NCBI GenBank assembly: GCA_947493995.1
Contig: CANLTJ010000002.1
Coordinates: 1 to 64,000 of the forward strand
Length of the DNA stretch: 64,000 nt
Reading direction: 5' to 3'
From: an uncultured Arachnia sp.
GTDB lineage: Bacteria > Actinomycetota > Actinomycetes > Propionibacteriales > Propionibacteriaceae
Below the pieces are notes generated by a model. The model saw nothing but the letters and a program-made list of their open reading frames with translations, searched no databases and was not told the origin of the DNA. The translations under genes were made by a program, and so were the position numbers. Positions 56,827-64,000 of the stretch are shown here, one piece after another (the stretch's first letter is position 1; each line of letters begins with the position of its first letter).

Positions 56827-57876
56827 ATGCGTGGTGAGTACAAGGTTCCCGGCGGCAAACTTGTCGCCATCGACATCGAGGCATCCGGAGGGCGGATCAC
56901 ACATGCCGCACTCTCTGGAGACTTCTTCCTCGAACCCGACGAAGCGTTGGAGGACATCAACGGCGCGCTGGTGGGCATGCCCGACGACACGTCCGTCGAA
57001 GATCTCGCGGGGGCCATCCAGGCTCGCCTCCCCGACGCCGCCCGCCTGATCGGCTTCACGCCGGAAGCCGTCGGCATCGCGGTGCGTCGCGCTCTCGGCC
57101 ACGCATCCGACTGGTCCGACCACACCTTCGACGTCATCGGCCCCGTCACCATGGACCCGCGCATGCACGTGGCGCTGGATGAGGTGATGGCCAAGGAACT
57201 GGCGAAGGGCACAATCAATCCGTGCCTGCGTATCTGGGACTGGGACCGCCCGCTCGTGGTCATCGGCTCCTTCCAGTCGTATGCCAACGAGATCGACGAT
57301 GAGGGCCGCGAACGTCACGGCATCAACGTCGTGCGTCGCATCACCGGCGGCGGCGCCATGTTCATGGAACAGGGCAACTGCGTCACCTACTCGCTGATCG
57401 CCCCCACCTCATTGGTGGAGGGGCTCAGTTTCGAGCGCAGCTACGCGTTCCTGGACGAGTGGGTGATGGGCGCGCTCGCCGAACTCGGCGTCAACGCCCG
57501 CTACGTCCCCCTCAACGACATCGCCAGCGACAAGGGCAAGATCGCCGGCGCCGCGCAGCGCCGTCTCTCTGGTGGTGTGGTGCTGCACCACGTGACCATG
57601 GCCTATGACATTGACGCCGACAAGATGCTGGAAGTGCTCCGCATTGGGCGGGAGAAGATGTCCGACAAGGGAACGAAATCAGCCAACAAGCGCGTCGATC
57701 CGCTCCGCTCCCAGACGCAGATGGCCCGCGACGACATCATCAAGGCCTTCCTGACCCACTTCGAGGGCCAGTACGAGACGATGCGGCGCGAGTACTCGGA
57801 GTTCGAACTTTCCGAAGCTCAGAAGCTGGTGGACACGAAGTTCTCCTCCGACGAATGGACCAAGCGCGTCCCCTGA
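56827..57876 (+). CDS. Lipoate--protein ligase family protein with N-terminal accessory domain
   Basis: 349 residues. The catalytic lipoate-ligase fold lies at about residues 105-290: LDEVMAKEL, CLRIWDWDRPLVVIGSFQSY, RRITGGGAMFMEQGN, and the Lys of GKIAGAAQRR. The first 90 residues (MRGEYKVPGGKLVAIDIE, FFLEPDEALEDINGALVG) resemble the accessory domain that is C-terminal in E. coli LplA, here placed in front. ATG 56827 fits that domain; 56785 and 56755 are upstream alternatives. It could lipoylate the E2 encoded at 48.3 kb. Confidence 0.85.
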   Translation: MRGEYKVPGGKLVAIDIEASGGRITHAALSGDFFLEPDEALEDINGALVGMPDDTSVEDLAGAIQARLPDAARLIGFTPEAVGIAVRRALGHASDWSDHTFDVIGPVTMDPRMHVALDEVMAKELAKGTINPCLRIWDWDRPLVVIGSFQSYANEIDDEGRERHGINVVRRITGGGAMFMEQGNCVTYSLIAPTSLVEGLSFERSYAFLDEWVMGALAELGVNARYVPLNDIASDKGKIAGAAQRRLSGGVVLHHVTMAYDIDADKMLEVLRIGREKMSDKGTKSANKRVDPLRSQTQMARDDIIKAFLTHFEGQYETMRREYSEFELSEAQKLVDTKFSSDEWTKRVP

Positions 57877-57955
57877 TCCATCACTGCCCGATTGTGGGAT
57901 CATGGGTTGACCAATTTGGATCCGTCACCACCAGCGAGCAGCCCCGGAGAACACC

Positions 57956-58336
57956 ATGACTAGCACGCCATCATCTGAAACTCGCGCTCCTCGAGCCTTC
58001 GGCTGGAGCTCAGTCATCATCATTATCGGAACCATCGTGCTGGCTGCCCTGATGCTGCTGCTGATCCAGATCCCAGCCTTTGAGGACCCCACACCGCTGG
58101 TGGTGCTCGGTACCGCGATGATCGCCCTGGGCTTCGGTGGCCGCATCGTCAAGCTCGTCGGCAATCTCAAGATTCAGACCGAACTCGTGGTGATCGGGCT
58201 CTGCTACTCCGCCGTGGTGCTGGGCACGATGTGCTTCGAACCGCTGACAACCCGCATCATCGTCGGTGGCATTGCCCTGCTGATTCTCCTGATCATCGAC
58301 GCCATCGACTCGCGCATCGAATCCGGCCGGAACTGA
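57956..58336 (+). CDS. Small polytopic membrane protein
   Basis: 126 residues with four hydrophobic segments: SVIIIIGTIVLAALMLLLI, PLVVLGTAMIALGFGG, LVVIGLCYSAVVLGTM and IIVGGIALLILLIID. Short polar N- and C-termini. No family recognised. It lies 79 bp after the lipoate ligase on the same strand. Confidence 0.7.
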   Translation: MTSTPSSETRAPRAFGWSSVIIIIGTIVLAALMLLLIQIPAFEDPTPLVVLGTAMIALGFGGRIVKLVGNLKIQTELVVIGLCYSAVVLGTMCFEPLTTRIIVGGIALLILLIIDAIDSRIESGRN

Positions 58337-58356
58337 CCGCGCGGGGCCACCGCCGG

Positions 58357-58788
58357 TCATTCCCCCGGCTGGCGCACCCCGATGGTGAGCAGCAGATTGG
58401 CGTAAATCCGTGCCTCGCCAGTGGCGATCACCACTGCGACGTCACCGGCTGCGGCCGCGTCGTAGTAGTCCCAACGGCTGATCTCGATGAACTCGACGCC
58501 TGGCATCGCGGCGCGGAACTCATCGTGGATCGGGATGTCCACGTGACCGGCCTCGGGCGCAGGCACCATGAGGGCGGCAGCTTCGATCGGTACCGTCGCC
58601 TTCACCACGTCCAGCACATCCGTGGCATTGATCAGGCCCGGCGCGAGGTTCAGAAAGATCACCGTGGAGCGCGGATTCGCCAAGGTCTCGTGAGGATAGT
58701 TCGCGTCTGCGATCAGAACTTTCGCGCCGTGTCCGGCGCCAGCGAGCGCGCGCAGCAGGGGCGGGTGAATCATGGGTCCATTGATCAT
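58357..58788 (-). CDS. fucU: L-fucose mutarotase, FucU/RbsD family
   Basis: 143 residues, the family length. LLRALAGAGHGAKVLIADANYPHE contains the conserved His and Asp-x-Asn of RbsD/FucU; DYYDAAAAGDVAVVIATGEARIYANLLLTIGV ends the fold with the catalytic-region Tyr. Interconverts the alpha and beta anomers of fucose. Last gene of the fucose operon; its start overlaps the LacI stop by 4 bp. Confidence 0.92.
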   Translation of the reverse strand: MINGPMIHPPLLRALAGAGHGAKVLIADANYPHETLANPRSTVIFLNLAPGLINATDVLDVVKATVPIEAAALMVPAPEAGHVDIPIHDEFRAAMPGVEFIEISRWDYYDAAAAGDVAVVIATGEARIYANLLLTIGVRQPGE

Positions 58789-59786
58789 GGTTGTCCTTCC
58801 GAGCTTCCCCGAACGACCAGTTCGGGACGAATCAATGTGTGTTCCGGTGACCCGGCGTCCATGAGGCGGGTGAGTTGGGCGACGGCCGTCTGGCCCACCT
58901 CCCGGAATGGTTGCCGGACGGTGGACAGGGGCGGCCAGGAGCAGTCCGAGCCCTCGGCGTCGTCGAAGCCCACAACGGAGACGTCGTGGGGAATGCTGAG
59001 GCCGCGTTCATGGAGGCGACGCATCACGCCGAGTGCCAAGTGGTCGTTGCTGGCGAAGACGCCGTCGATCCCCTCCGGCATGTCAGCGGCCAGCTCATGG
59101 GCTGACCGAGCGTCCCACGTGGGGCTCGACAATTTCTCGAACGACACTCCCGCCTCCTCGCACGCGGAAATGAAGCCGTCGCGTCGCTCCTCCGCGTCCA
59201 GCCAGTCGCGAGGACCGCAGATGTGCAGAAGGCGCTGACGTCCCCCCTCCAACAGGTGCCGCGTGGCGAGAAGCGCCCCGTGGGCCTGGTCCACGCCTAC
59301 GCTGGAAACGCTGTCCGGGAGCCCAATGCGTTGACCGAGAAACACCACAGGGACCCTGGTCTCTGCGACTTCGGCCCAGTGACTGGAACAGCTGTGGCCG
59401 CCCAGGATCACGAGCCCGTCGACCCCCAGAGGGATCAACTGGTTCAGGGTCAGCTCTTCCCCGAACGGCACGACGGACATCGATGTGTGCAGACCCAGCT
59501 CCCCCAGCGCACCCACGACCTCAAGAAATGTCCGGGCATGTCCGTGGAACAGTGGTGTGGCGTTGACGACGTGCACCACTCCCGTTCGGCGCTGTGAGAG
59601 CGACCGGGCGGCCAGGTTGGGCTGATAGCCGAGTTCCGCGACGATGGCCAGCACCTTGTCGCGAGTCCGCGGGGCCACGACGTCGGCGCCGCGCACGACC
59701 CGCGAGACGGTTTGGCTGGAGACGCCGGCCTTTTTCGCGACGTCCGCGAGGCTGGGGCGTCCATTGCCCACGACGATCTGGCTCAT
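58785..59786 (-). CDS. LacI family transcriptional regulator of the fucose operon
   Basis: 333 residues. N-terminal helix-turn-helix SLADVAKKAGVSSQTVSRVVRG with the hinge helix (AARSLSQRRTG), then a periplasmic-binding-like effector domain (GVVHVVNATPLF, GLVILGGHS, VGFDDAEGSDCSWPPLSTVRQP). Embedded in the operon with ATGA overlaps on both sides, so it is probably an autoregulated fucose-responsive repressor. Confidence 0.92.
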   Translation of the reverse strand: MSQIVVGNGRPSLADVAKKAGVSSQTVSRVVRGADVVAPRTRDKVLAIVAELGYQPNLAARSLSQRRTGVVHVVNATPLFHGHARTFLEVVGALGELGLHTSMSVVPFGEELTLNQLIPLGVDGLVILGGHSCSSHWAEVAETRVPVVFLGQRIGLPDSVSSVGVDQAHGALLATRHLLEGGRQRLLHICGPRDWLDAEERRDGFISACEEAGVSFEKLSSPTWDARSAHELAADMPEGIDGVFASNDHLALGVMRRLHERGLSIPHDVSVVGFDDAEGSDCSWPPLSTVRQPFREVGQTAVAQLTRLMDAGSPEHTLIRPELVVRGSSEGQP

Positions 59787-61189
59787 GGCTCGTGGACGAT
59801 CGTGGAGGCGGAGGCCGCGATGACGGCGCTGCGATCCGACGGTGACAGGTGGTTCATGACCTCGAATTGTGCCAGCAACGAGCCGAGTGTGGATGCCTCC
59901 GCCGGACCGGCCACCACGGGAACCTGCAGGGCGCGCGCGGTGAGCTCACACAGGAGCGTGTTGCGCGACCCGCCAGCGGTCATGTTGAGCTGTGTGGCGC
60001 GGGTTCCCGTCAGGGCCGTCAGGTCCGCCACGCCCCGGGCATACCGGTGGGCCAGCGATTCCAGGATTGCTCTGACCATCTGCCCCTGGGACATGTCCGT
60101 GGATGCTCCTTGTCGGACGAGAGCCTCACGCACGCGTGCCACCATGTCACCGGGTGCGGCGTACTGGGGCTCATCCGGATCAATGAGCAGTCCCAGTGAC
60201 TCGACTGCGCTCGCCTGCTGGACCAGCTGCCCGATGTTGTCCTCCATGCCAGCGGCCCCCCAAGTGCGCTGACACTCCTGCAGAATCCAGAGACCCGTGA
60301 TGTTGAACAGCGGCCTGACCCCGTGATCCCCCCGGGCTTCGTTGGTGAGCCCCAGGGCATGCGCATCCGCGCTCATGAGTGGTTCGTCTCGTACCACTCC
60401 CAACACTGACCAGGACCCGCAGGACAGGAAGTAGGAGTCCACCGCTTCGTCACGGGGTAGAGCGTGAACGGCGCACGCCGTGTCGTGGGCGCCGCCCCGC
60501 ACCACCGTCAGCCGTTCCAGCCCGGACACCGTGCACGGACCGACGACGTCGTGCTCGTGAGTCAGCTCACCCACCCAGCGCCTGGGTATGCCCAGTGCCG
60601 CGAAGACGTTCGGAGCCCAGTCCGTGGCCCCGGGGTTGCAGAGAGCCGAGGTGGAGGCGATGGAGCGGGACCAGCGTCGCTGCCCGGAGAGAAGGTATGT
60701 GAAGTAGTCAGGCAGGAACAGGATCTGCTGCGTTCGGGCCGCGATGTCCGGCTCCTCGGTCAGGAACGCGAACATCTGGTTCGCCGAGTTGATGGTGACC
60801 GGCGCGATCCCGGTGAGCTCCCAGGCACGGTCGTCGGGAAGCTGTGCCCGGAAGGCATCCAGTGTGCGTTCGGTGCGTTCATCACGATAGGCACGGCCGG
60901 GTGTCAGACGACGACCGTCCCGGTCCAGGGGAACCCAGTCCACGCCCCAGGTGTCGACGGAGACGCTCACGGCGTCCGGGAACTGCTCGACGGCCAACCC
61001 CAGACCCGTGGCCACCTCGTGCCAGATGAGATCCAGATCCCAGCAGAGATAGCCGTCGCGAAGCTCGGCGCTGTGAGCGAAGCGATGCACCTCCACCTGC
61101 TCCACCCGTCCGCCCTCCAGCGTGCCGACGGTGATCCGGCCCGACGACGAACCCAGATCCACAGCCAGCGCGGTCACGGGGTCTTTCAC
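59783..61189 (-). CDS. FGGY-family sugar kinase (L-fuculokinase/rhamnulokinase type)
   Basis: 468 residues from GTG 61189; GTG 61198 and ATG/GTG up to 61246 are in-frame alternatives. Phosphate-binding LAVDLGSSSGRITVG, sugar-site VSVDTWGVDWVPLDRDG, RDERTERTL, GGAHDTACAVHAL, and C-terminal LNMTAGGSRNTLLCELTARALQVPVVAGPAEASTLG. The rhamnulokinase-like form commonly acts as fuculokinase when it neighbours FucI. It yields L-fuculose 1-phosphate; no aldolase (FucA) is in the window. Confidence 0.88.
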   Translation of the reverse strand: MKDPVTALAVDLGSSSGRITVGTLEGGRVEQVEVHRFAHSAELRDGYLCWDLDLIWHEVATGLGLAVEQFPDAVSVSVDTWGVDWVPLDRDGRRLTPGRAYRDERTERTLDAFRAQLPDDRAWELTGIAPVTINSANQMFAFLTEEPDIAARTQQILFLPDYFTYLLSGQRRWSRSIASTSALCNPGATDWAPNVFAALGIPRRWVGELTHEHDVVGPCTVSGLERLTVVRGGAHDTACAVHALPRDEAVDSYFLSCGSWSVLGVVRDEPLMSADAHALGLTNEARGDHGVRPLFNITGLWILQECQRTWGAAGMEDNIGQLVQQASAVESLGLLIDPDEPQYAAPGDMVARVREALVRQGASTDMSQGQMVRAILESLAHRYARGVADLTALTGTRATQLNMTAGGSRNTLLCELTARALQVPVVAGPAEASTLGSLLAQFEVMNHLSPSDRSAVIAASASTIVHEP

Positions 61190-61282
61190 TTCTCTCACAC
61201 TCCAAGCTTGTTCCTGCAGGACACTTACGGAAGGCACCCCGGGCACGCGAGCTGGTCACGCTGCCCGGGGCACCGTCATCGC

Positions 61283-63046
61283 TCAGCCGTAGAGCGGACC
61301 GAACTGGGCACAAGCCCGGTAATCGGCACCCTCGGCATCAGCGGTTCCGAAGCCCAGCCAGTTCTTGGGACGGAAGATCCGCTCCGATTCCACGTTGTGC
61401 ATGTTCACCGGGATGCGCAGCATCGATGCCAGCGTGATGAGACGCGCACCGATATGGCCGTAGGAGATGGCGCCGTGGTTGGCCCCCCAGGCGTTCATCA
61501 CGTCGTACACGCTGCGGAACACGCCTTCGCCCGTCAGATTGGGGACGAACCACGTGGTGGGCCAGGCCCGGTCCGTGCGGTTCTCGATGGTGGTGGCCAC
61601 ATCGTCCGGCAGTTCCACGGTCCACCCCTCGGCGATCTGGATCACCGGTCCCAACCCGTCGACGAGGTTGATGCGGGTCATCGTGACGGGCACGTCTCCG
61701 GCGGAGCGGAAGTGGGTGGAGAACCCGCCGCCGGGGAAGTACTCGGCGTTGGCCGGGTGGAAGGTGGTGGCATCCAGTGCGGCCTGGCAGTCCTCGTCCG
61801 TGAGGTCCCACCAAGGCTTGATCACGTGATCCCCGTCCTCGGTGGCGGCGAATGCACCGTCGAGGGTGGTGGCTCCGGAGTTGCGCAGGTCGAGGAATCC
61901 ACCCGCTGCCCTGCCCTCGAGCGTGTGGCCCGTGACCCGCTTGACGGCGTCCGGGCTCCAGTAGGTGCGCACGTCCGAGAAGATCTGGGCCCTGTTGCTG
62001 AGCAGGTGGTTGAACAGCATGGAGGCGCCGTTGAGGGCGTCGTTCTCGGTGGCGAGGATGTAGGGAGCGCGCTTGCCGTTCCAGTCGAACTGGGTGTTGA
62101 GCATGGTCTCCATCAGGTCACCGTTGGGTTTGCCGTCGGTCCACTGCCGCTGGCCCTGGAAACCGGCGCACAACGCACCGTGCCCCTGGGCCTCCTCACC
62201 CCAGCCCGCTTCAGCCAGTGCAGGGTTGCCCACCATGAGATCCCGCCCGATGAGCGCCATCTTGGTGCTGTACTCCCACCACGCCTCGTGGTGCTCGGGG
62301 TGCTGGTTGTGTTCGGCGTTGAAGTCCTCGCCCTGGGTGAGGTTGTCCCTGACCCAGGCGATGGCCTTCTCGTACTCGGCCGTGTCGTAGATCTCGTTGT
62401 CGACACGACGGCTGACCTCGGACATGTCTACGTACTCGTTGCGCATACCGAGGTATTTGCTCCAGAAGGAGTCGTTGACCACGGACCCCGCGATCCCCAT
62501 GCAGACCGAACCGATGGACAAGTACGAGGTGCCCTTCATCTGGGCGACGGCGAGTCCGCTGACCGCGTAGTCGAGGAGGCGCTGGCGGACGGCATCGGGA
62601 ATGGAGTCGTCGTCGGCGTCCTGCACGTCCTCGCCGTAGATTCCGAAGGCGGGGATTCCGAGCTGCGTGTGTCCGGCGAGCGCGGCGGCCAGGTACACGG
62701 CGCCGGGACGCTCGGAACCGTTGAACCCCCAGATCGCGTGCGGCATGGTGCGGTCCATGTCCACCGTCTCCGTGCCATAGGCCCAGCAGGGGGTGACGCT
62801 GAGCGTGCAGCCGACATTCTCGGCACGGAACTTCGTGGCGGTGGCCTGCGCCTCTGCAACGCCGCCGATGGTCGTGTCGGCGATCACGCACTGCACGGGC
62901 GTGCCGTCCGGGTACCTCAACTCGGCCTCGTAGAGTGCTGCGACGCGCCGGGCCATGTCCATGGTCTGGTCTTCGAGGCTTTCGCGCACACCCCGTCGAC
63001 GACCGTCGATGATGGGACGGATACCGATTCTCGGATGGTTGGTCAT
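61283..63046 (-). CDS. fucI: L-fucose isomerase
   Basis: 587 residues, the usual length. [66 protein letters not shown], the metal-site [12 protein letters not shown], and [20 protein letters not shown] are characteristic. It converts L-fucose to L-fuculose with Mn2+. ATG 63046 matches the family start. It lies downstream of the sugar-binding protein gene. Confidence 0.95.
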   Translation of the reverse strand: MTNHPRIGIRPIIDGRRRGVRESLEDQTMDMARRVAALYEAELRYPDGTPVQCVIADTTIGGVAEAQATATKFRAENVGCTLSVTPCWAYGTETVDMDRTMPHAIWGFNGSERPGAVYLAAALAGHTQLGIPAFGIYGEDVQDADDDSIPDAVRQRLLDYAVSGLAVAQMKGTSYLSIGSVCMGIAGSVVNDSFWSKYLGMRNEYVDMSEVSRRVDNEIYDTAEYEKAIAWVRDNLTQGEDFNAEHNQHPEHHEAWWEYSTKMALIGRDLMVGNPALAEAGWGEEAQGHGALCAGFQGQRQWTDGKPNGDLMETMLNTQFDWNGKRAPYILATENDALNGASMLFNHLLSNRAQIFSDVRTYWSPDAVKRVTGHTLEGRAAGGFLDLRNSGATTLDGAFAATEDGDHVIKPWWDLTDEDCQAALDATTFHPANAEYFPGGGFSTHFRSAGDVPVTMTRINLVDGLGPVIQIAEGWTVELPDDVATTIENRTDRAWPTTWFVPNLTGEGVFRSVYDVMNAWGANHGAISYGHIGARLITLASMLRIPVNMHNVESERIFRPKNWLGFGTADAEGADYRACAQFGPLYG

Positions 63047-63116
63047 TGTGGCTTCTCACACCTTTTCTGTGGCAAATGTGGGTCGTGGGGATGGAAGGGG
63101 GGGGGTGGGTAGAAAC

Positions 63117-63149
63117 GAGCGGCACCACCACGGTGTGGCGGTGCCGCTC
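63117..63149 (-). terminator. Hairpin between sugar-binding protein gene and fucI
   Basis: Perfect 10-bp stem GAGCGGCACC / GGTGCCGCTC around 13 bases, 39 bp after the leftward binding-protein stop. On the minus strand it is followed by GTTTCT and then a C9 tract (G9 on the plus strand, 63097-63105). It probably partly terminates and so separates high binding-protein expression from the enzymes. Confidence 0.6.
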
Positions 63150-63187
63150 GCTTGACTGGCGGGTCGGCCCCGTCGGGACCGGATCGA

Positions 63188-64000
63188 TCACTCGTAGAGG
63201 TTCTCGGCGATCTCCGGGTCGTCGATGTTGTCGGCGTCGTACCAGGCGTAGCCGGAGTCGATGACCTCGGGCAGTTCCTGGTCATTGATGGCCTTGATGG
63301 CGGCGACGACGGTCTCGTAGCCCATCCTGACCGGCGACTGCGTGATGGCACCGGCCATGCTGCCGTCGCGGATGGCGTCCAGCTGGGTCTTGCCGGAGTC
63401 GAAACCGACCACCGTCAGGTCCTCCTTGCCCACCTCATTGGCGCCCTGGACGGCGCCTGTGGCGGCGGCCTCGTTGGTGCCGTAGATGCCGACGATCTCC
63501 GGGTTGGCCTGCAGGATGGCCTTTGCCGTGTTGGCGGCCAGGCCTACTTCACCCGCGTACTGCGGGTCAAGGACGTTCACATCCGGGGCGTTCTCCCTCA
63601 TGTAGTCCAGGAACCCGTCGCAGCGCTGCTGACCCGTGAGCGACGTCTGGTCGTGACACACGAGCCCGACGGTGCCCTCACCACCGATCAGCTCGATCAT
63701 GTGCTCCGCTGCTTCCTCGGCGGCGGCCACGTTGTCGGTGGAGACCGTGGTCACCGGCAGGTCGGATTCCACGCCGGAGTCGAAGGCGATGATCGGGATG
63801 TCGGCCGCCTCGATGTCCTGCAGGATGGGATCGGCAGCATCGGAGTCCAGTGCGGCGAAACCGATGGCGGCCGGGTTGCTGTCCAGTGCCGTCGTCAGCT
63901 GGTCGAGCTGCTGGGTGACCTTGGTCTCGTCGTCAGGGCCGACGAACTCGACGTTGTAGTTGTACTCCTCGCCCGCGGCGTCGGCACCCTCATTGACTGC
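63188..64000 (-). CDS. Sugar ABC transporter substrate-binding protein (partial, 5' end outside window)
   Basis: 271 codons, open at the window edge. Type 1 periplasmic-binding fold of the ribose/RbsB group: NVEFVGPDDETKVTQQLDQLTTAL, GFAALDSDAADPILQDIEAADIPIIAFDSG, DNVAAAEEAAEHMIELIGGEG, VGIYGTNEAAATGAV, VVGFDSGKTQLDAIRDGSM and ITQSPVRMGYETV. The rest, including any lipoprotein signal, lies beyond 64000. It is upstream of fucI on the same strand, so fucose or a fucose-like sugar is the probable ligand. Confidence 0.9.
   Translation of the reverse strand, partial: AVNEGADAAGEEYNYNVEFVGPDDETKVTQQLDQLTTALDSNPAAIGFAALDSDAADPILQDIEAADIPIIAFDSGVESDLPVTTVSTDNVAAAEEAAEHMIELIGGEGTVGLVCHDQTSLTGQQRCDGFLDYMRENAPDVNVLDPQYAGEVGLAANTAKAILQANPEIVGIYGTNEAAATGAVQGANEVGKEDLTVVGFDSGKTQLDAIRDGSMAGAITQSPVRMGYETVVAAIKAINDQELPEVIDSGYAWYDADNIDDPEIAENLYE

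Noticed and set aside
60464..63112. An 882-residue rightward reading frame opposite fucI and the FGGY kinase
   Set aside because: It is antisense to two well-conserved genes, is rich in Gly, Arg, His and Val, has no recognisable domain, and is the kind of frame that high GC with third-position bias produces.

Overview
This 64 kb window is high-GC, gene-dense bacterial DNA with an actinobacterial look: SenX3-RegX3-PhoU-GpmA synteny, CarD followed by IspD/IspF, a DUF3263 protein, and a lone GroEL under CIRCE control. A complete set of methylmalonyl-CoA carboxyltransferase (transcarboxylase) genes, 5S, 12S and 1.3S, points strongly to a propionic-acid bacterium (family Propionibacteriaceae; genus not resolved). 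No rRNA, prophage, CRISPR array or intact insertion sequence is seen. One tRNA gene, tRNA-Thr(TGT), is present.

Layout. 0-5.2 kb: the tail of a membrane protein, then two translationally coupled YhgE/Pip membrane proteins. 5.2-7.5 kb: groEL under two tandem CIRCE operators, divergent from a small HExxH protein. 7.5-13.7 kb: DUF3263 protein, ManA, tRNA-Thr, an ATP-grasp ligase with a MurJ-type flippase, a methyltransferase and a DedA protein. 13.8-22.6 kb: sugar ABC ATPase, MetB-type enzyme, DUF4032 protein, CysS, RlmB, a DUF559 nuclease-like gene flanked by 71-bp direct repeats, and GlyA. 22.7-26.1 kb: a four-gene polar amino acid (glutamate-type) ABC transporter. 26.3-31.7 kb: DUF2207 protein, neutral zinc metallopeptidase, the ispF-ispD-carD unit, a small lipoprotein. 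31.8-35.3 kb: the phosphate two-component system divergent from phoU and gpmA, with a PHO-box-like direct repeat between them. 35.6-40.2 kb: an SDR enzyme and the transcarboxylase operon.

40.3-50.5 kb is the least conventional block: one leftward operon reading DeoR regulator, 2-oxoacid dehydrogenase E2, E3, fused E1 alpha-beta, PHP-domain protein, SrlD-like SDR with an extra N-terminal domain, and a 535-residue SorE-like zinc dehydrogenase. It looks like a dedicated polyol or ketose-phosphate oxidation route feeding an acyl-CoA-forming complex; the substrate cannot be read from the sequence. 50.7-54.4 kb: a TetR regulator, then a sulfur-stress locus (CoA-disulfide-reductase/rhodanese fusion and thioredoxin divergent from a CstR-like repressor over a perfect palindromic operator). 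54.4-56.6 kb: a sigma/anti-sigma pair next to a decayed paralogous pair. 56.8-58.3 kb: a lipoate ligase-like enzyme, which could serve the E2 lipoyl domain, and a small membrane protein. 58.3-64 kb: an L-fucose operon (sugar-binding protein, FucI, FGGY kinase, LacI regulator, FucU) that runs off the window end.

Several intergenic structures are recorded as well: bidirectional and intrinsic terminators, an inverted pair of about 74-bp repeats that both sit between convergent genes, and a palindromic element near 35.5 kb.
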